This document shows, one piece after another, positions 41,955-50,830 of a stretch of 64,000 nucleotides of DNA. Below the pieces are notes generated by a model. The model was not told the DNA's origin, searched no databases, and saw nothing but the letters and a program-made list of their open reading frames with translations. Origin of the DNA: Akkermansiaceae bacterium (GTDB lineage Bacteria; Verrucomicrobiota; Verrucomicrobiia; Verrucomicrobiales; Akkermansiaceae); assembly GCA_019634595.1 (NCBI GenBank), contig JAHCBC010000004.1:372001-436000 (forward strand). The letters are read 5' to 3'. Position numbers and translations under genes: made by a program. Position 1 is the first letter of the stretch; every line of letters begins with the position of its first letter.

Positions 41955-43868
41955 CTACCCTTCCTTCTTCTCCCACTTCTTCTTCCAGGCCGGTTCCTTC
42001 GGCTTGTAGGTGGATGCCGCGAGCTGGTCGTCGAACTCGAACCTCTGGATGCCCTTCATCAGGGCGCTGATTTCCTTCGCTTCCTCCAGAAGCTGGGTCA
42101 GCCGCTCCGCGGACAGCCCCGGCTCGCGCATCGCCGCTTTCACCGCAGCATCGCGCTTCTGGATCACGATGGAGGAAAGGGCGGTCAGCGCATGCTCCGC
42201 GCTCTGGATGCCATTCTCATCCCCCGCCTCCCAGCGGCTTGCCTCTTTCGCCAATGCAAACCGGTCCGGCTCCGGCAGGCCCAGCATGAAGGTGTTCAAT
42301 GCGGACGGTGATGCGGGATCCGGCGCTGAGGCGAGGATGCGTTCCAGCAGCGGGATGCCCTCCACCCAGCGGTCCGCCTCATGCAGCGTCTCGAACTGCT
42401 CCGCCAGGAAATGCTGCGCCATCCCGGAGGACAGCGCCAGATGGCAGAGCGCGCTGACGATGCTGTGGAGCGGCGTGGCCACCGTGACCGGCTTGTCCGC
42501 TTCCTTCTGGAGACCTTCCCTTTTCGGGAACTTCTTCACCCGGGCAATGGACTCCCGCAGCGCTGCCGCGGAGATACCCAGATGCGTCGCCACCACGTTG
42601 ATCTGGTGGTCCCGTGCGGCGTGGTCGCTCATGGCTGCCAGAGCCTCCACGCTCTGGTTCGTGACCGCCGTCCTCTGCGCCGCCGTGTCCAGCGTTCCCT
42701 GTGATTTCGCCCGGCCCAGCTTGGAATCGAAAAAGTCCTTCGCCTCCGTGATCAGCTTCCGGAAAGCATCCGCACCATGGGCCTTGATGTAGGAGTCCGG
42801 ATCATCCCCCGGTGGCATCTCCACCACCTTCGCGCCCATGCCGGCGGCCACCAGTTCTTTGAACGCCTTTTCCGAGGCCTCGATGCCCGCGCCGTCCGCG
42901 TCATAGCAGAGCACCACGTTGCTGATGTAGCGTTTCAGGATCCGCGCGTGCTGCGTGGTGAGGGCGGTTCCCTGGGTGGCGATGGCATTGTCGATGCCCG
43001 CCTCATGGCAGCAGATCGTGTCGAGCTGACCTTCGCAGAGCACCGCGAATTTTTCCTTCAGGATGGATTTCTTCGCCCGGTCCAGCGCGAACAGGACGCT
43101 GGATTTCTTGAAAATGGCCGTCTCCGGGGAGTTCTGGTACTTCCCCCCCTGCTGGTCCTCGCGCAGCTTCCGCCCGCTGAAACCGATCACGTCGCCGATC
43201 TCATTGCAGATCGGGAACATGAGCCGGTCCGTGAAGCGGATGTAGAGGCCCGCCCGCGGGTTTTCTTCGTCCTTCAACCCGGCGAGGCCCGCCGCGACCA
43301 GTTCCTGGCCGGTGTATTTCCGCGCCTTCACCCACTCCTTGAAAACCCTGCTGTCACGCGGCATCCAGCCCACCTGCCAACGCACCGCCATTTCCTTTCC
43401 GAAGCCCCGGGACTTCATGTAGGCGCGCGCATGTTGTGCCTCCGGATCGGTCAGCAGCCGCTCGTGCATGAACGCCGCCGCCTCCCGGTGCAGGTCCATC
43501 AGCCGTCCCTTTGACCGGCGGTCCGCATCCGCCTGCGGATCGAACGTCTCCACGATGGGCACGTTCGCCTTCCCCGCCAGTTTCTTGAGGGCGTCCAGGA
43601 AAGGCAGGTTTTCATACTCCATCACGAAGCCGATGGCGCTGCCATGCTTGCCACAGCCGAAGCAATGGAAGCTCTGCCGCGTGGGGCTGACGGTGAATGA
43701 CGGCGTCTTTTCATGGTGGAACGGGCAGTTCGCCTTGAACGCCGATCCCATCCGCTTGAGCGGGATATAGGAATTGATCAGATCGACGATGTCCGTCGAA
43801 TCCAGCACCTTCTGAACTGTCTCATTGGGGATCTGCGCCACGTTCCGGGGGCAGAGTATGACCGTCAT
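41955..43868 (-). CDS. dnaG: DNA primase
   Basis: DnaG synthesises the RNA primers for replication. The 637-residue protein has an N-terminal CHC2-type zinc ribbon (about 48-78: CPFHHEKTPSF ... FHCFGCGKHG). A catalytic RNAP-like domain follows, with the Toprim fold near 265-345: VLCEGQLDTI (Glu) and CYDADGAG (DxD). The C-terminal DnaB-binding region (about 450-637) is divergent, as usual. The start may be the second conserved point near IPNETVQKVLDS (residue 13), but the ATG at 43868 is used. No rpoD or rpsU neighbours, unlike the classic macromolecular synthesis operon; tRNA-Phe lies upstream. Confidence 0.95.
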   Translation of the reverse strand: MTVILCPRNVAQIPNETVQKVLDSTDIVDLINSYIPLKRMGSAFKANCPFHHEKTPSFTVSPTRQSFHCFGCGKHGSAIGFVMEYENLPFLDALKKLAGKANVPIVETFDPQADADRRSKGRLMDLHREAAAFMHERLLTDPEAQHARAYMKSRGFGKEMAVRWQVGWMPRDSRVFKEWVKARKYTGQELVAAGLAGLKDEENPRAGLYIRFTDRLMFPICNEIGDVIGFSGRKLREDQQGGKYQNSPETAIFKKSSVLFALDRAKKSILKEKFAVLCEGQLDTICCHEAGIDNAIATQGTALTTQHARILKRYISNVVLCYDADGAGIEASEKAFKELVAAGMGAKVVEMPPGDDPDSYIKAHGADAFRKLITEAKDFFDSKLGRAKSQGTLDTAAQRTAVTNQSVEALAAMSDHAARDHQINVVATHLGISAAALRESIARVKKFPKREGLQKEADKPVTVATPLHSIVSALCHLALSSGMAQHFLAEQFETLHEADRWVEGIPLLERILASAPDPASPSALNTFMLGLPEPDRFALAKEASRWEAGDENGIQSAEHALTALSSIVIQKRDAAVKAAMREPGLSAERLTQLLEEAKEISALMKGIQRFEFDDQLAASTYKPKEPAWKKKWEKKEG

Positions 43869-44003
43869 CCCCCGGCCCGGAAATCGAAAAAACGATCCAC
43901 CTGCGGAATGACGGGAAAGAACGATGGAACAGGCCAGCCAGCCTTGTTTCCGATGCAGCCTCTCTTCTCTGCATTGACCTCAGCAACCTGCTGGAGGTTA
44001 AGG

Positions 44004-44079
44004 TGGTGGCCCAACTCGGATTCGAACCAAGGACACGTAAATTTTCAATCTACTGCTCTACCAACTGAGCTATTGGGCC
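44004..44079 (-). tRNA. tRNA-Phe, anticodon GAA (CCA encoded)
   Basis: Read on the minus strand: acceptor GGCCCAA/UUGGGCC, D stem GCUC/GAGC, anticodon stem GUAGA/UUUAC with loop UUGAAAA (anticodon GAA), variable loop of five, T stem CUUGG/CCGAG with loop UUCGAAU, A73 and encoded CCA. All arms pair, with one U-G pair in the T stem. Confidence 0.95.
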
Positions 44080-44270
44080 TTACCTTTCCTGCCCTCGCGG
44101 GCGGGCCGCGAAACTAAGAGGCACCCCACGGTTTTGACAACCGGAAAATGAAAAGAATTTCAGATTTCTTCCGCATGGCGGATACCCACTTCTAACAGGC
44201 GGATGGAACGGCGTCCGCCACCCGCTTTAAATCAGGTTGATCCACCGCCATCCGGCGTTCAGCCTGCGGC

Positions 44271-44819
44271 ATGTCTGACATCAAAATCACGCTCCACACG
44301 ACCGCCGGTGACATCGACGCCACCCTCTACGGCTCGAAGGCACCGATGACCGTTTCCAATTTCCTGAACCTCGGCAAGCGGGGCTACTATGACAACGTGG
44401 CCTTCCACCGCGTGATCGAGGGCTTCATGCTCCAGGGTGGCGACCCGACCGAAAGCGGCCGCGGCGGCCCGGGCTACAAGTTCGGCGATGAGTTCCACCC
44501 GGAACTGCGCCACCGCGCGCCGGGCGTGTTCTCCATGGCGAACGCAGGACCAGGGACCAACGGCTCCCAGTTCTTCATCACCACCACCCCCACCCCGTTC
44601 CTGGACAACCGCCACTCCGTCTTCGGCCAGGTGACCAACGGCATGGACGTGGTCGGCAAGATCACCGGCAAGAACAACACCGGCGAGCGCGGCTGCAAGT
44701 TCAACGGCGTGGGCGACAAGATCACCGGCGTCACCATCCACGACGACACCACCTCCCTGTTCGAGTCCCAGAAGGACAACCTGGAGCATTGGAACTCGAT
44801 CCTGGACAAGGCGAAGTAA
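44271..44819 (+). CDS. Cyclophilin-type peptidyl-prolyl isomerase
   Basis: This enzyme catalyses cis-trans proline isomerisation. The 182-residue protein, without a signal peptide and therefore cytosolic, carries FHRVIEGFMLQGGDP (catalytic Arg near 45), a central GSQFFITT (about 98-105) and a FLDNRHSVFGQV motif (about 109-120). The usual KHTVFG-type Trp region is replaced by RHSVFG, as in many bacterial forms. The C-terminal extension (about 150-182, GVGDKITGVTIHDDTTSLF) is longer than in minimal cyclophilins. It ends with a strong terminator and is a single-gene unit. Confidence 0.95.
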   Translation: MSDIKITLHTTAGDIDATLYGSKAPMTVSNFLNLGKRGYYDNVAFHRVIEGFMLQGGDPTESGRGGPGYKFGDEFHPELRHRAPGVFSMANAGPGTNGSQFFITTTPTPFLDNRHSVFGQVTNGMDVVGKITGKNNTGERGCKFNGVGDKITGVTIHDDTTSLFESQKDNLEHWNSILDKAK

Positions 44820-44841
44820 GGTTCACCCACCTCATTCAACG

Positions 44842-44876
44842 AAAGCCCGGCGGGATCACTCCTTCCGGGCTTTTTT
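44842..44876 (+). terminator. Rho-independent terminator after the cyclophilin gene
   Basis: AAAGCCCGG pairs with CCGGGCTTT around a 14-base loop, followed by TTTTTT. It lies 22 bases past the stop. Confidence 0.85.
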
Positions 44877-44907
44877 CCATTCAGGGAGCATGCGTGGGGC
44901 CGTTCAC

Positions 44908-44942
44908 GAAAAAGCCGCCGTCCCACGAGGGAACGGCGGCAG
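44908..44942 (-). terminator. Rho-independent terminator after the repeat lipoprotein gene
   Basis: On the minus strand GCCGCCGTTCC pairs with GGGACGGCGGC around a short loop, followed by TTTTTC. It lies 21 bases past the stop of the gene at 44964. With the terminator at 44842 it closes the convergent pair. Confidence 0.8.
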
Positions 44943-44963
44943 ATTCATTCGGCCCGGGTCCTA

Positions 44964-45392
44964 CTATTGGGGAGCAGGAGCTGGAACGGGGGCCGGCTCG
45001 GGAGCTGGTGCCGGCTCAGGGGCAGGCTCGGGAGCTGGTGCCGGCTCAGGGGCAGGCTCGGGAGCTGGTGGTGCCGGTGGCGGGCTGACGGCTTCCTCCA
45101 CCTTGGCGGCGGCTTCCTTGGTCGCTTCGACAGCCTTGTCGGCAGCTTCCTTGGTGGCATCGACAGCCTTGTCAGCGGCTTCCTTGGCAGCATCGACCGC
45201 GTCGCTGCCTGCTTCCTTGGTCGCTTCGGCGGCCTTCTCAGCGGTGTCCTTCGCCGCGTCCACCGCCTTGTCGGCGGCTTCCTTGGTTTCTTCGACAGCG
45301 GCCTTCGCTTCTTCGCTCAGTTCGGCTTTTTTCTCACAGGAGGCGAAAAGGAGCGGCAGCGCGAGGGCTGGAATCCAGAGTTTCAGTTTCAT
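44964..45392 (-). CDS. Lipoprotein with coiled-coil Ala/Lys repeats and Pro-Ala tail
   Basis: This 142-residue protein starts MKLKLWIPALALPLLFASC, with a lipobox LFASC (Cys about 19), so it should be lipidated and envelope-anchored. Residues 20-100 are a repetitive helix with units like KEAADKAVDATKEA (11-residue period, as in LEA and apolipoprotein-like helices). The tail is AP-EP repeats (about 102-142) encoded by an exact tandem DNA repeat of period 30 bp (about 44994-45065). The start at 45392 is chosen because the lipobox fits. It may act as a spacer or periplasmic cushion between membrane and wall; function unknown. Confidence 0.8.
   Translation of the reverse strand: MKLKLWIPALALPLLFASCEKKAELSEEAKAAVEETKEAADKAVDAAKDTAEKAAEATKEAGSDAVDAAKEAADKAVDATKEAADKAVEATKEAAAKVEEAVSPPPAPPAPEPAPEPAPAPEPAPEPAPAPEPAPVPAPAPQ
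44994..45065. repeat. Coding tandem repeat, 30-bp period
   Basis: The unit GGCTCGGGAGCTGGTGCCGG followed by CTCAGGGGCA recurs twice exactly and a third time in part. It encodes the PAPEPAPEPA-type tail of the lipoprotein. Such repeats change length by slippage. Confidence 0.85.
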
Positions 45393-45547
45393 GGTATTAT
45401 TTATATTTTGTTGGTTGGGAGGCCCGGAGATCCGGGGACCGTCACCAAAGTAGCTCCCTATACGGAGGTCGTCAAAGAAAGTTGCACAACTTTCTCCCCG
45501 GAACCTTCGGACTTGCACAAGCGGGAGGCGGGAGCCATGGAAAGGGC

Positions 45548-46312
45548 ATGGAGCGCTGGATGCTGCTGGCCGCCACCCTTCTCGCATTGGCGGGCGGGGT
45601 GTGGGGCATTGTGTCAGTCCGGCATGGCGACCGGAACCGGTGGACGGTGCTGTGGATGATCGGGGCGTTCCTTTTCCAACTCGGGTTCCTTTCACTCCGC
45701 GGGCAGATGCGCGGTGCCTGCCCGCTGGGGGACTGGGGTGAGCGTCTGGCCTACCTGTCCTGGTCCCTCACGCTTTTCTACATCCTCGTCGGACCTGCCT
45801 ACCGGATCTCCCTGCTGGGGGTCTTCACCGCGCCCGTGGTGGTCATTTTCCAGAGCATCGCCCTGATCCCCGGCATGCTCCATCCCTCCCCCACCCGTGT
45901 GCTGAACACGACCGCCTGGGGGGAGACGCACTCCGCCACCTCCGTCCTCAGCTACGGGGCGTTCGCGCTGGCCGCAGTGGCTGGGATCATGTTCCTGGTG
46001 CTGGACCGCCAGTTGAAGGAACAGCACCTGAAGGGCGGGCTGTTCAGGAACCTGCCTCCGGTGAGGGAGTTGCTGGTGTCCGTGGAGCGCCTGCTCTGGC
46101 TGGGACTCGGACTGTTGACCATCGGCATCATCGCCGGGCTGCTCATGCCCCACAAGGGGTTGAACGCCCATTTCATCGTGGCGCTCGCGGTCTGGGGCGC
46201 GTATGCCGCCCTGTTGGTAATGAAAAGGGTGCGCGGGCTGACAGGACGAAGGATTTCCTCCGCGTCGGTGGTATTGTTCGTCATGTCACTGCTGGTATTC
46301 GCATTCGTCTGA
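45548..46312 (+). CDS. CcsA/HemX-like membrane protein
   Basis: This 254-residue integral membrane protein has about eight hydrophobic segments. It carries the cytochrome c assembly pattern WGETHSATSVLSYGAFALAA (about 119-138) and GLLMPHKGLNAHF (about 199-211), with His residues placed as in CcsA/CcmC-type haem handlers. Its position directly before hemA, with the stop overlapping the hemA ATG, matches HemX of hemAX-type operons, which influences glutamyl-tRNA reductase. The start at 45548 (MERWMLLAATL) is preferred to 45482, whose 22 extra residues look unstructured. Whether it moves haem or regulates HemA cannot be decided. Confidence 0.78.
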   Translation: MERWMLLAATLLALAGGVWGIVSVRHGDRNRWTVLWMIGAFLFQLGFLSLRGQMRGACPLGDWGERLAYLSWSLTLFYILVGPAYRISLLGVFTAPVVVIFQSIALIPGMLHPSPTRVLNTTAWGETHSATSVLSYGAFALAAVAGIMFLVLDRQLKEQHLKGGLFRNLPPVRELLVSVERLLWLGLGLLTIGIIAGLLMPHKGLNAHFIVALAVWGAYAALLVMKRVRGLTGRRISSASVVLFVMSLLVFAFV

Positions 46313-47322
46313 TGGAACTCGCCTGCCTGGGACTGAATCACCGGACCGCCCCCGTAGAGGTGCGTGAACGCTTCGCCGTGGGCACGACCAAGCTGGGCGA
46401 GGCGGCCGACGAGTTGACCCGCATCGCGCAGGTCGCGGAAGGAGTCGTGATCTCCACCTGCAACCGCACAGAGTTCTACGTCGCGGCGGACAGCGGACGG
46501 ACCGCCCTCCAGCGGCTGGAGGCCGGACTGGCCACCCGGCAGAACCTCGCTCCGGACGATCTCACCCATTTCTACCGCCTGGAGAAGCACGATGCGGTGA
46601 AGCACCTCTGCCACGTCGTCAGCGGCCTGGACTCCATGGTTCTCGGTGAGACGGAAATCTTCGGCCAGGTGAAGCAGTCCTATGATGCCGCGCTGAAGGC
46701 CGGCACCACCGGCGGCATCCTCAACCGGGTCTTCCAGCGCGCCTTCGGCATCGGAAAGAAAGTCCGCACCCAGACCTCCATCCAGGAAGGCTCGACCTCC
46801 ATCGGGAATGTCGCCGTGGATCTGGCGGAGAAAATCTTCGGCCACCTGCAGGACAGCCAGGTCATGATCCTGGGCGCTGGGGAAATGAGCCGCCTCACCG
46901 CACAGGCGCTCGTTTCGCGCGGCGCGCGCTCGATCTTCGTGACGAACCGCTCCTACGAACGGGCGGAAGAACTGGCCATGGAGATGGGGGGCCGCGCGGT
47001 CCGCTTTGACGACTGGCACCGCGTGCTGGCGGATGTGGACGTGGTCATCTCCTCCACCGGCGCGCCCCATGCCATCATCCACCGGGCGGATGTGGAGAAG
47101 ATCCGCCGCGCGCGGAAGTTCCGCCCCCTCTTCTTCATCGACATCGCCGTCCCGCGGGACATCGAGCCTTCCGTCGGTGAAATCGAGGAAGTCTATCTTT
47201 ACGACATCGACACGCTCGAACAACTGGCGGAAGAAGCACGCGTGCGCCGCCGCCGCCAGATCGAGGAATGCGAACGCATCATCGAAGCGGAACTCAACAA
47301 ACTCAATCTCCCAGGCACCTGA
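46312..47322 (+). CDS. hemA: Glutamyl-tRNA reductase
   Basis: HemA reduces glutamyl-tRNA to glutamate-1-semialdehyde, the first step of the C5 tetrapyrrole pathway. The 336-residue protein has LGLNHRTAPVEVRER at the start, the catalytic cysteine C50 in ISTCNRTEFY, the GETEIFGQVK segment (about 109), a Rossmann NADPH site with LGAGEMSRLTAQAL (about 188) and a short C-terminal helix. It lacks most of the long dimerisation domain: the family usually has 410-450 residues, and here about 330. The shortened end is notable, but the frame runs cleanly to its stop. It overlaps the CcsA/HemX-like gene and lies one base before hemC. Confidence 0.94.
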   Translation: MELACLGLNHRTAPVEVRERFAVGTTKLGEAADELTRIAQVAEGVVISTCNRTEFYVAADSGRTALQRLEAGLATRQNLAPDDLTHFYRLEKHDAVKHLCHVVSGLDSMVLGETEIFGQVKQSYDAALKAGTTGGILNRVFQRAFGIGKKVRTQTSIQEGSTSIGNVAVDLAEKIFGHLQDSQVMILGAGEMSRLTAQALVSRGARSIFVTNRSYERAEELAMEMGGRAVRFDDWHRVLADVDVVISSTGAPHAIIHRADVEKIRRARKFRPLFFIDIAVPRDIEPSVGEIEEVYLYDIDTLEQLAEEARVRRRRQIEECERIIEAELNKLNLPGT

Positions 47323-47323
47323 A

Positions 47324-48292
47324 ATGAGTGACCACTCCCCTGACCACACCCTCATCATCGGCACCCGCGGCAGCGAACTGGCGCTCGTGCAGGCCACGAC
47401 CACCGAGCAACTGCTGGCGGAAGCCTTCCAGGGACTGTCCCTGCGCCGCGAGGTGATCCGCACCACCGGCGACCGCCGCACCGACCTTTCCCTGAGCGAG
47501 GTGGCGAAGGCGGAGGGCACCTTTGACAAGGGCGTCTTCATCAAGGAACTGGAGGAAGCGCTGGACCGCGGCGACGTGGATGTGGCCGTGCACAGCCTGA
47601 AGGACATGCCCACCGTGCTGGAAGACCGGTTCACCATCGCCGCCGTGCTCGAGCGCGCGCCCATCCGTGACGTGCTGGTGAGCCGGAAGCCCGGCGGACT
47701 GGACGCCATCCCGCTGAATGGCCGCGTGGGCACCAGCAGCGTGCGCCGCGCGAAGCAAATCCAGTGGCTGCGGCCGGACCTGGAGATCGTCGATCTCCGT
47801 GGCAACGTCCCCACCCGCCTGAAGAAGGCCGCCACCGAACGGCTCTATGACGCCATCCTGCTCGCGGAGGCCGGCCTGCTGCGGCTGGGCTACCTCCAAC
47901 AGGAACCCCTCCTGCCGAACAGTGAGACCGTCATCGGCATCCCCGGCCTGCACGCCGTCCGTCTGCCGGAGGACGAGTTCTATCCCGCCGCGGGCCAAGG
48001 TGCCATCGCACTGGAAATCCGCGCCACGGATGCACCCAGCCGCATTTTCTGCGAAGGCATCAACCATCCGGAGACGATGACCCGCATCGCTGCGGAGCGG
48101 GAGTTCCTCCGCCTGCTGGACGGCGGCTGCCATACCCCCGTCGGTGTTTTCTCCAAGCTGGAGAACGGCCAGCTCACACTCAAGGCGCGCGTCTTCCCCG
48201 ATGCGGGCGGCGAGCCGAAAACCGGCGGCATCACCGGCCCGGCGGACAACCCCATCGCCCTCGCGGCACAACTCTTCAACTCCCTCTCATGA
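47324..48292 (+). CDS. hemC: Porphobilinogen deaminase (hydroxymethylbilane synthase)
   Basis: HemC polymerises four porphobilinogens into hydroxymethylbilane. The start at 47324 gives 322 residues beginning MSDHSPDHTLIIGTRGSELA. Substrate-site motifs are visible: HSLKDMPT (about 88-95) and GRVGTSSVRRAKQIQWLRPD near 130-149. The dipyrromethane cofactor cysteine is in LDGGCHTPVG near 269. It is one base after the hemA stop and overlaps the next gene by ATGA, so the three genes form one unit. Confidence 0.95.
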   Translation: MSDHSPDHTLIIGTRGSELALVQATTTEQLLAEAFQGLSLRREVIRTTGDRRTDLSLSEVAKAEGTFDKGVFIKELEEALDRGDVDVAVHSLKDMPTVLEDRFTIAAVLERAPIRDVLVSRKPGGLDAIPLNGRVGTSSVRRAKQIQWLRPDLEIVDLRGNVPTRLKKAATERLYDAILLAEAGLLRLGYLQQEPLLPNSETVIGIPGLHAVRLPEDEFYPAAGQGAIALEIRATDAPSRIFCEGINHPETMTRIAAEREFLRLLDGGCHTPVGVFSKLENGQLTLKARVFPDAGGEPKTGGITGPADNPIALAAQLFNSLS

Positions 48293-49797
48293 GCAAATCC
48301 GGAACCTGTTATCTCGTAGGCGCCGGCCCCGGCGACCTTGGCCTTGTCACCCTCCGGGCAAAGGAGCTCATCGAATCCGCGGACGTGCTGGTCTATGACG
48401 CCCTCAGCAGTCCCCAGCTCCTCCGCTGGACAAAGGCGGGATGCGAGAAGATCTACGTAGGCAAACGTGCGAAGGACCACGCCGTGCCACAGGACCAGAT
48501 CAACGGCATCATCGTCGAGAAGACCAAGGAGGGTAAGAACGTCGTAAGGCTGAAGGGCGGCGACCCGATGATCTTCGGCCGCGGCGGTGAGGAAGCAGCC
48601 GAACTTGCCGCCGCCGGTGTGGCGTTTGAGATCGTCCCCGGCATCAGCTCCGCCATCGCCGGTCCGGCCTACGCGGGCATCCCCGTCACCCACCGCGACC
48701 ACAACACGCAGCTCACCATCTTCACCGGCCACGAGGACCCGACGAAGGGCTACACTTCCGTTGACTACGCCCAGCTTGCGAAGACCCCGGGAACGAAGGT
48801 GTTCCTGATGGGCGTGGCCCGCCTGCGGGAGATCACCTCATCCTTCATCGAACACGGGGCGGCTCCGGAAACCCCCATCGCCCTCACCCGCTGGGCAACC
48901 ACCGGCTCCCAGTCCACCATCGAGGGCACCCTCGCGGACATTGCCGACATCGCGGAGGCCGCGAACTTTTCCTCCCCTGCCGTCGCCGTGATCGGGGATG
49001 TGGTGAAGGAGCGGTCAAAGATCAACTGGTTCGAGAAACGCCCGCTGTTCGGGAAAAAGATCGTCGTCACCCGCACCCGCGAGCAGGCCGGTGAACTCAG
49101 CAAGTCGCTGGCGGACCTGGGCGCGGATGTGATCGAGCTTCCCACCATCCGCATCGAGCATCCGGACGACCGCCTCGGCTTCGCCGAAATGGTCACCCAT
49201 GCCCATGAATACGACTGGCTCGTCTTCACCAGCCCGAACGGCGTGGAGCGGTTTTTCGATGCCTTCTTCGCCACCTTCGAAGACGCCCGCAGCCTCGGCA
49301 ACCCGCGCATCGCCGCCATCGGTGCTGGCACCGCCGCGAAGATCCGCGAATACCGCTTTGCCGTCGATCTGATCCCGGAGCGCTTCGTCGCGGAAGGGCT
49401 GATCGAGGCATTCAAGAAGGAGTCCGTGGAGAACCTGACCATGCTGTGGGTGAAAGCCGCTGAGACCCGTGACGTGGTCGGCAAGGGGCTGGAGGAACTC
49501 GGCGCGATCGTCGATGAATGCATCGCCTACAAGACGGTGCCGGAAACCGAGGATCCCACCGGTGCCCGCGCCCGCATCGAGGAAGAAGGCGCGGATCTCA
49601 TCACCTTCACCTCCAGCTCCACTGTGGATCATTTCTTCGACCTTGGCATCGCCTGGCCGGACGGCTGCGTCGCCGGAAGCATCGGCCCCGTCACCAGCGA
49701 CACACTGCGGAAAAAGGACATGAAGCCCGCCTTCGAAGCCACCCCACACGACATCCCCGGCCTTGTGGCTGCGATCGTGAGGTATTTCAGGAGGTGA
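48289..49797 (+). CDS. cobA/hemD: Fused uroporphyrinogen-III C-methyltransferase and uroporphyrinogen-III synthase
   Basis: One 502-residue protein makes uroporphyrinogen III (HemD part) and methylates it to precorrin-2 (CobA/SUMT part). The SUMT domain is about 4-245: VGAGPGDLGLVTLRAKE, VVRLKGGDPMIFGRGGEE near 84-101, VPGISSAIAGPAYAGIPVTHR near 121-141 and a later MGVARLREI. The HemD domain is about 255-502 with VTRTREQAGELSKSL and LVFTSPNGVERFF. This fusion is common in Firmicutes and the PVC group and lets one operon feed both haem and sirohaem/B12. It starts inside the hemC stop (ATGA). No hemB, hemL or hemE nearby. Confidence 0.94.
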   Translation: MSKSGTCYLVGAGPGDLGLVTLRAKELIESADVLVYDALSSPQLLRWTKAGCEKIYVGKRAKDHAVPQDQINGIIVEKTKEGKNVVRLKGGDPMIFGRGGEEAAELAAAGVAFEIVPGISSAIAGPAYAGIPVTHRDHNTQLTIFTGHEDPTKGYTSVDYAQLAKTPGTKVFLMGVARLREITSSFIEHGAAPETPIALTRWATTGSQSTIEGTLADIADIAEAANFSSPAVAVIGDVVKERSKINWFEKRPLFGKKIVVTRTREQAGELSKSLADLGADVIELPTIRIEHPDDRLGFAEMVTHAHEYDWLVFTSPNGVERFFDAFFATFEDARSLGNPRIAAIGAGTAAKIREYRFAVDLIPERFVAEGLIEAFKKESVENLTMLWVKAAETRDVVGKGLEELGAIVDECIAYKTVPETEDPTGARARIEEEGADLITFTSSSTVDHFFDLGIAWPDGCVAGSIGPVTSDTLRKKDMKPAFEATPHDIPGLVAAIVRYFRR

Positions 49798-49842
49798 GAT
49801 ACCTCTGGGAGCGGAGGCACCTCCTCTCACAGAGTTTTTTCA

Positions 49843-49928
49843 ACCACAGATGAACGCGGATGAACGCAGATAAGAAGAGGATTGAGATGGGATTCTTCAA
49901 TCTGTGTCCATCCGCGTTCATCTGCGGT
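49843..49928. repeat. Inverted pair of the CACAGATGAACGC intergenic repeat
   Basis: Two 29-base arms, ACCACAGATGAACGCGGATG... and its complement, pair at about 25 of 29 positions. They form an 86-bp hairpin between cobA/hemD and the DUF1080 gene. A single arm recurs at 28854-28885. Confidence 0.75.
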
Positions 49929-50016
49929 TTGATTTCTTCCCTTTTTCCCGGCTCCCCGAGGCAGCCGGAGGATTGTCTTGATGGAATCCCGTGGTTCGGT
50001 CCGTAATGGCTGCATC

Positions 50017-50778
50017 ATGAAAAAAGCCCTTCTCCTTTCCCTGTTGTTCGCTCCCATCCTCCACGCGGAAGTCGGTGTGGGAGCAAAGCCCATCGAGGGC
50101 GCGGAAGTCATCATCGACGGCACGCAGAAGACGCTTGAGGACAAGTGGATCTACTGGGAGGGACCGGGCTTCAAGTCCTCCATGCCGATCAAGTGGAAGA
50201 TCGTGGAAGATCCGGTCGATGCCGGGAAGCACGCGCTGCAGACGGATGATCCCGCCGCTGCCGGTGGCAAGTATGGCGCGGCGGACATCGTGACGAAGAA
50301 GGAATACCGCGACTTCCGGCTGCACATCGAATTCTGCGTCATGAAGCCCGGCGGCAACAGCGGCGTCTATCTCCAGAACCGCTACGAGATCCAGATCAAG
50401 GACGGTGACAAGACCAAGCACGGCCTCGGTGCGGTCATCAACGAGACCGAGTCCCCCTACGACATCTACCACGGCCTCGGAAAATGGAACAGCTATGACA
50501 TCGTTTTCCGCGCCGCACGCTTCCAGGACGGCAAGCGCGTGGAACCGGCGATGGTGACCATGTATTTCAACGGCAAGAAGGTCCACTCGAACCAGACCAT
50601 CAACCAGGTGTGGGGCGGTCCCCGCTCCGGCATCGATGGCGGCAACGACGGAGGCAAGGGCATCACCGACACCCCCGGCGGCCTCAAACTCCAGTGCGAA
50701 GGCCACGACGTCCGCTACCGCAACGCCTGGATCAAGGAACTGGATCTGGAGAAGGCGGATACGGATTTCAAGGAGTAA
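50017..50778 (+). CDS. Secreted DUF1080 (3-keto-disaccharide hydrolase type) protein
   Basis: This 253-residue protein has a signal peptide (MKKALLLSLLFAPILHA, cut about residue 17). A concanavalin-like sandwich of the DUF1080 family follows, with motifs DFRLHIEFCVMKPGGNSGVYLQNRYEIQI (about 96-124) and a late GGLKLQCEGHDVRYRNAWI. Some family members cleave 3-keto-glycosides in the periplasm. The family is greatly expanded in Planctomycetes and Verrucomicrobiota. The start at 50017 is used because it gives a proper signal peptide; the ATG at 49978 adds 13 residues. Confidence 0.87.
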   Translation: MKKALLLSLLFAPILHAEVGVGAKPIEGAEVIIDGTQKTLEDKWIYWEGPGFKSSMPIKWKIVEDPVDAGKHALQTDDPAAAGGKYGAADIVTKKEYRDFRLHIEFCVMKPGGNSGVYLQNRYEIQIKDGDKTKHGLGAVINETESPYDIYHGLGKWNSYDIVFRAARFQDGKRVEPAMVTMYFNGKKVHSNQTINQVWGGPRSGIDGGNDGGKGITDTPGGLKLQCEGHDVRYRNAWIKELDLEKADTDFKE

Positions 50779-50830
50779 GCCTTCTCCACAAACCGGTGGC
50801 GGTCGGCGGTTCCCTCGCCACATTGCGGGC

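Noticed and set aside
45952..47835. 627-residue minus-strand frame opposite hemA and hemC
   Set aside because: It crosses two well-defined genes and has no motif.
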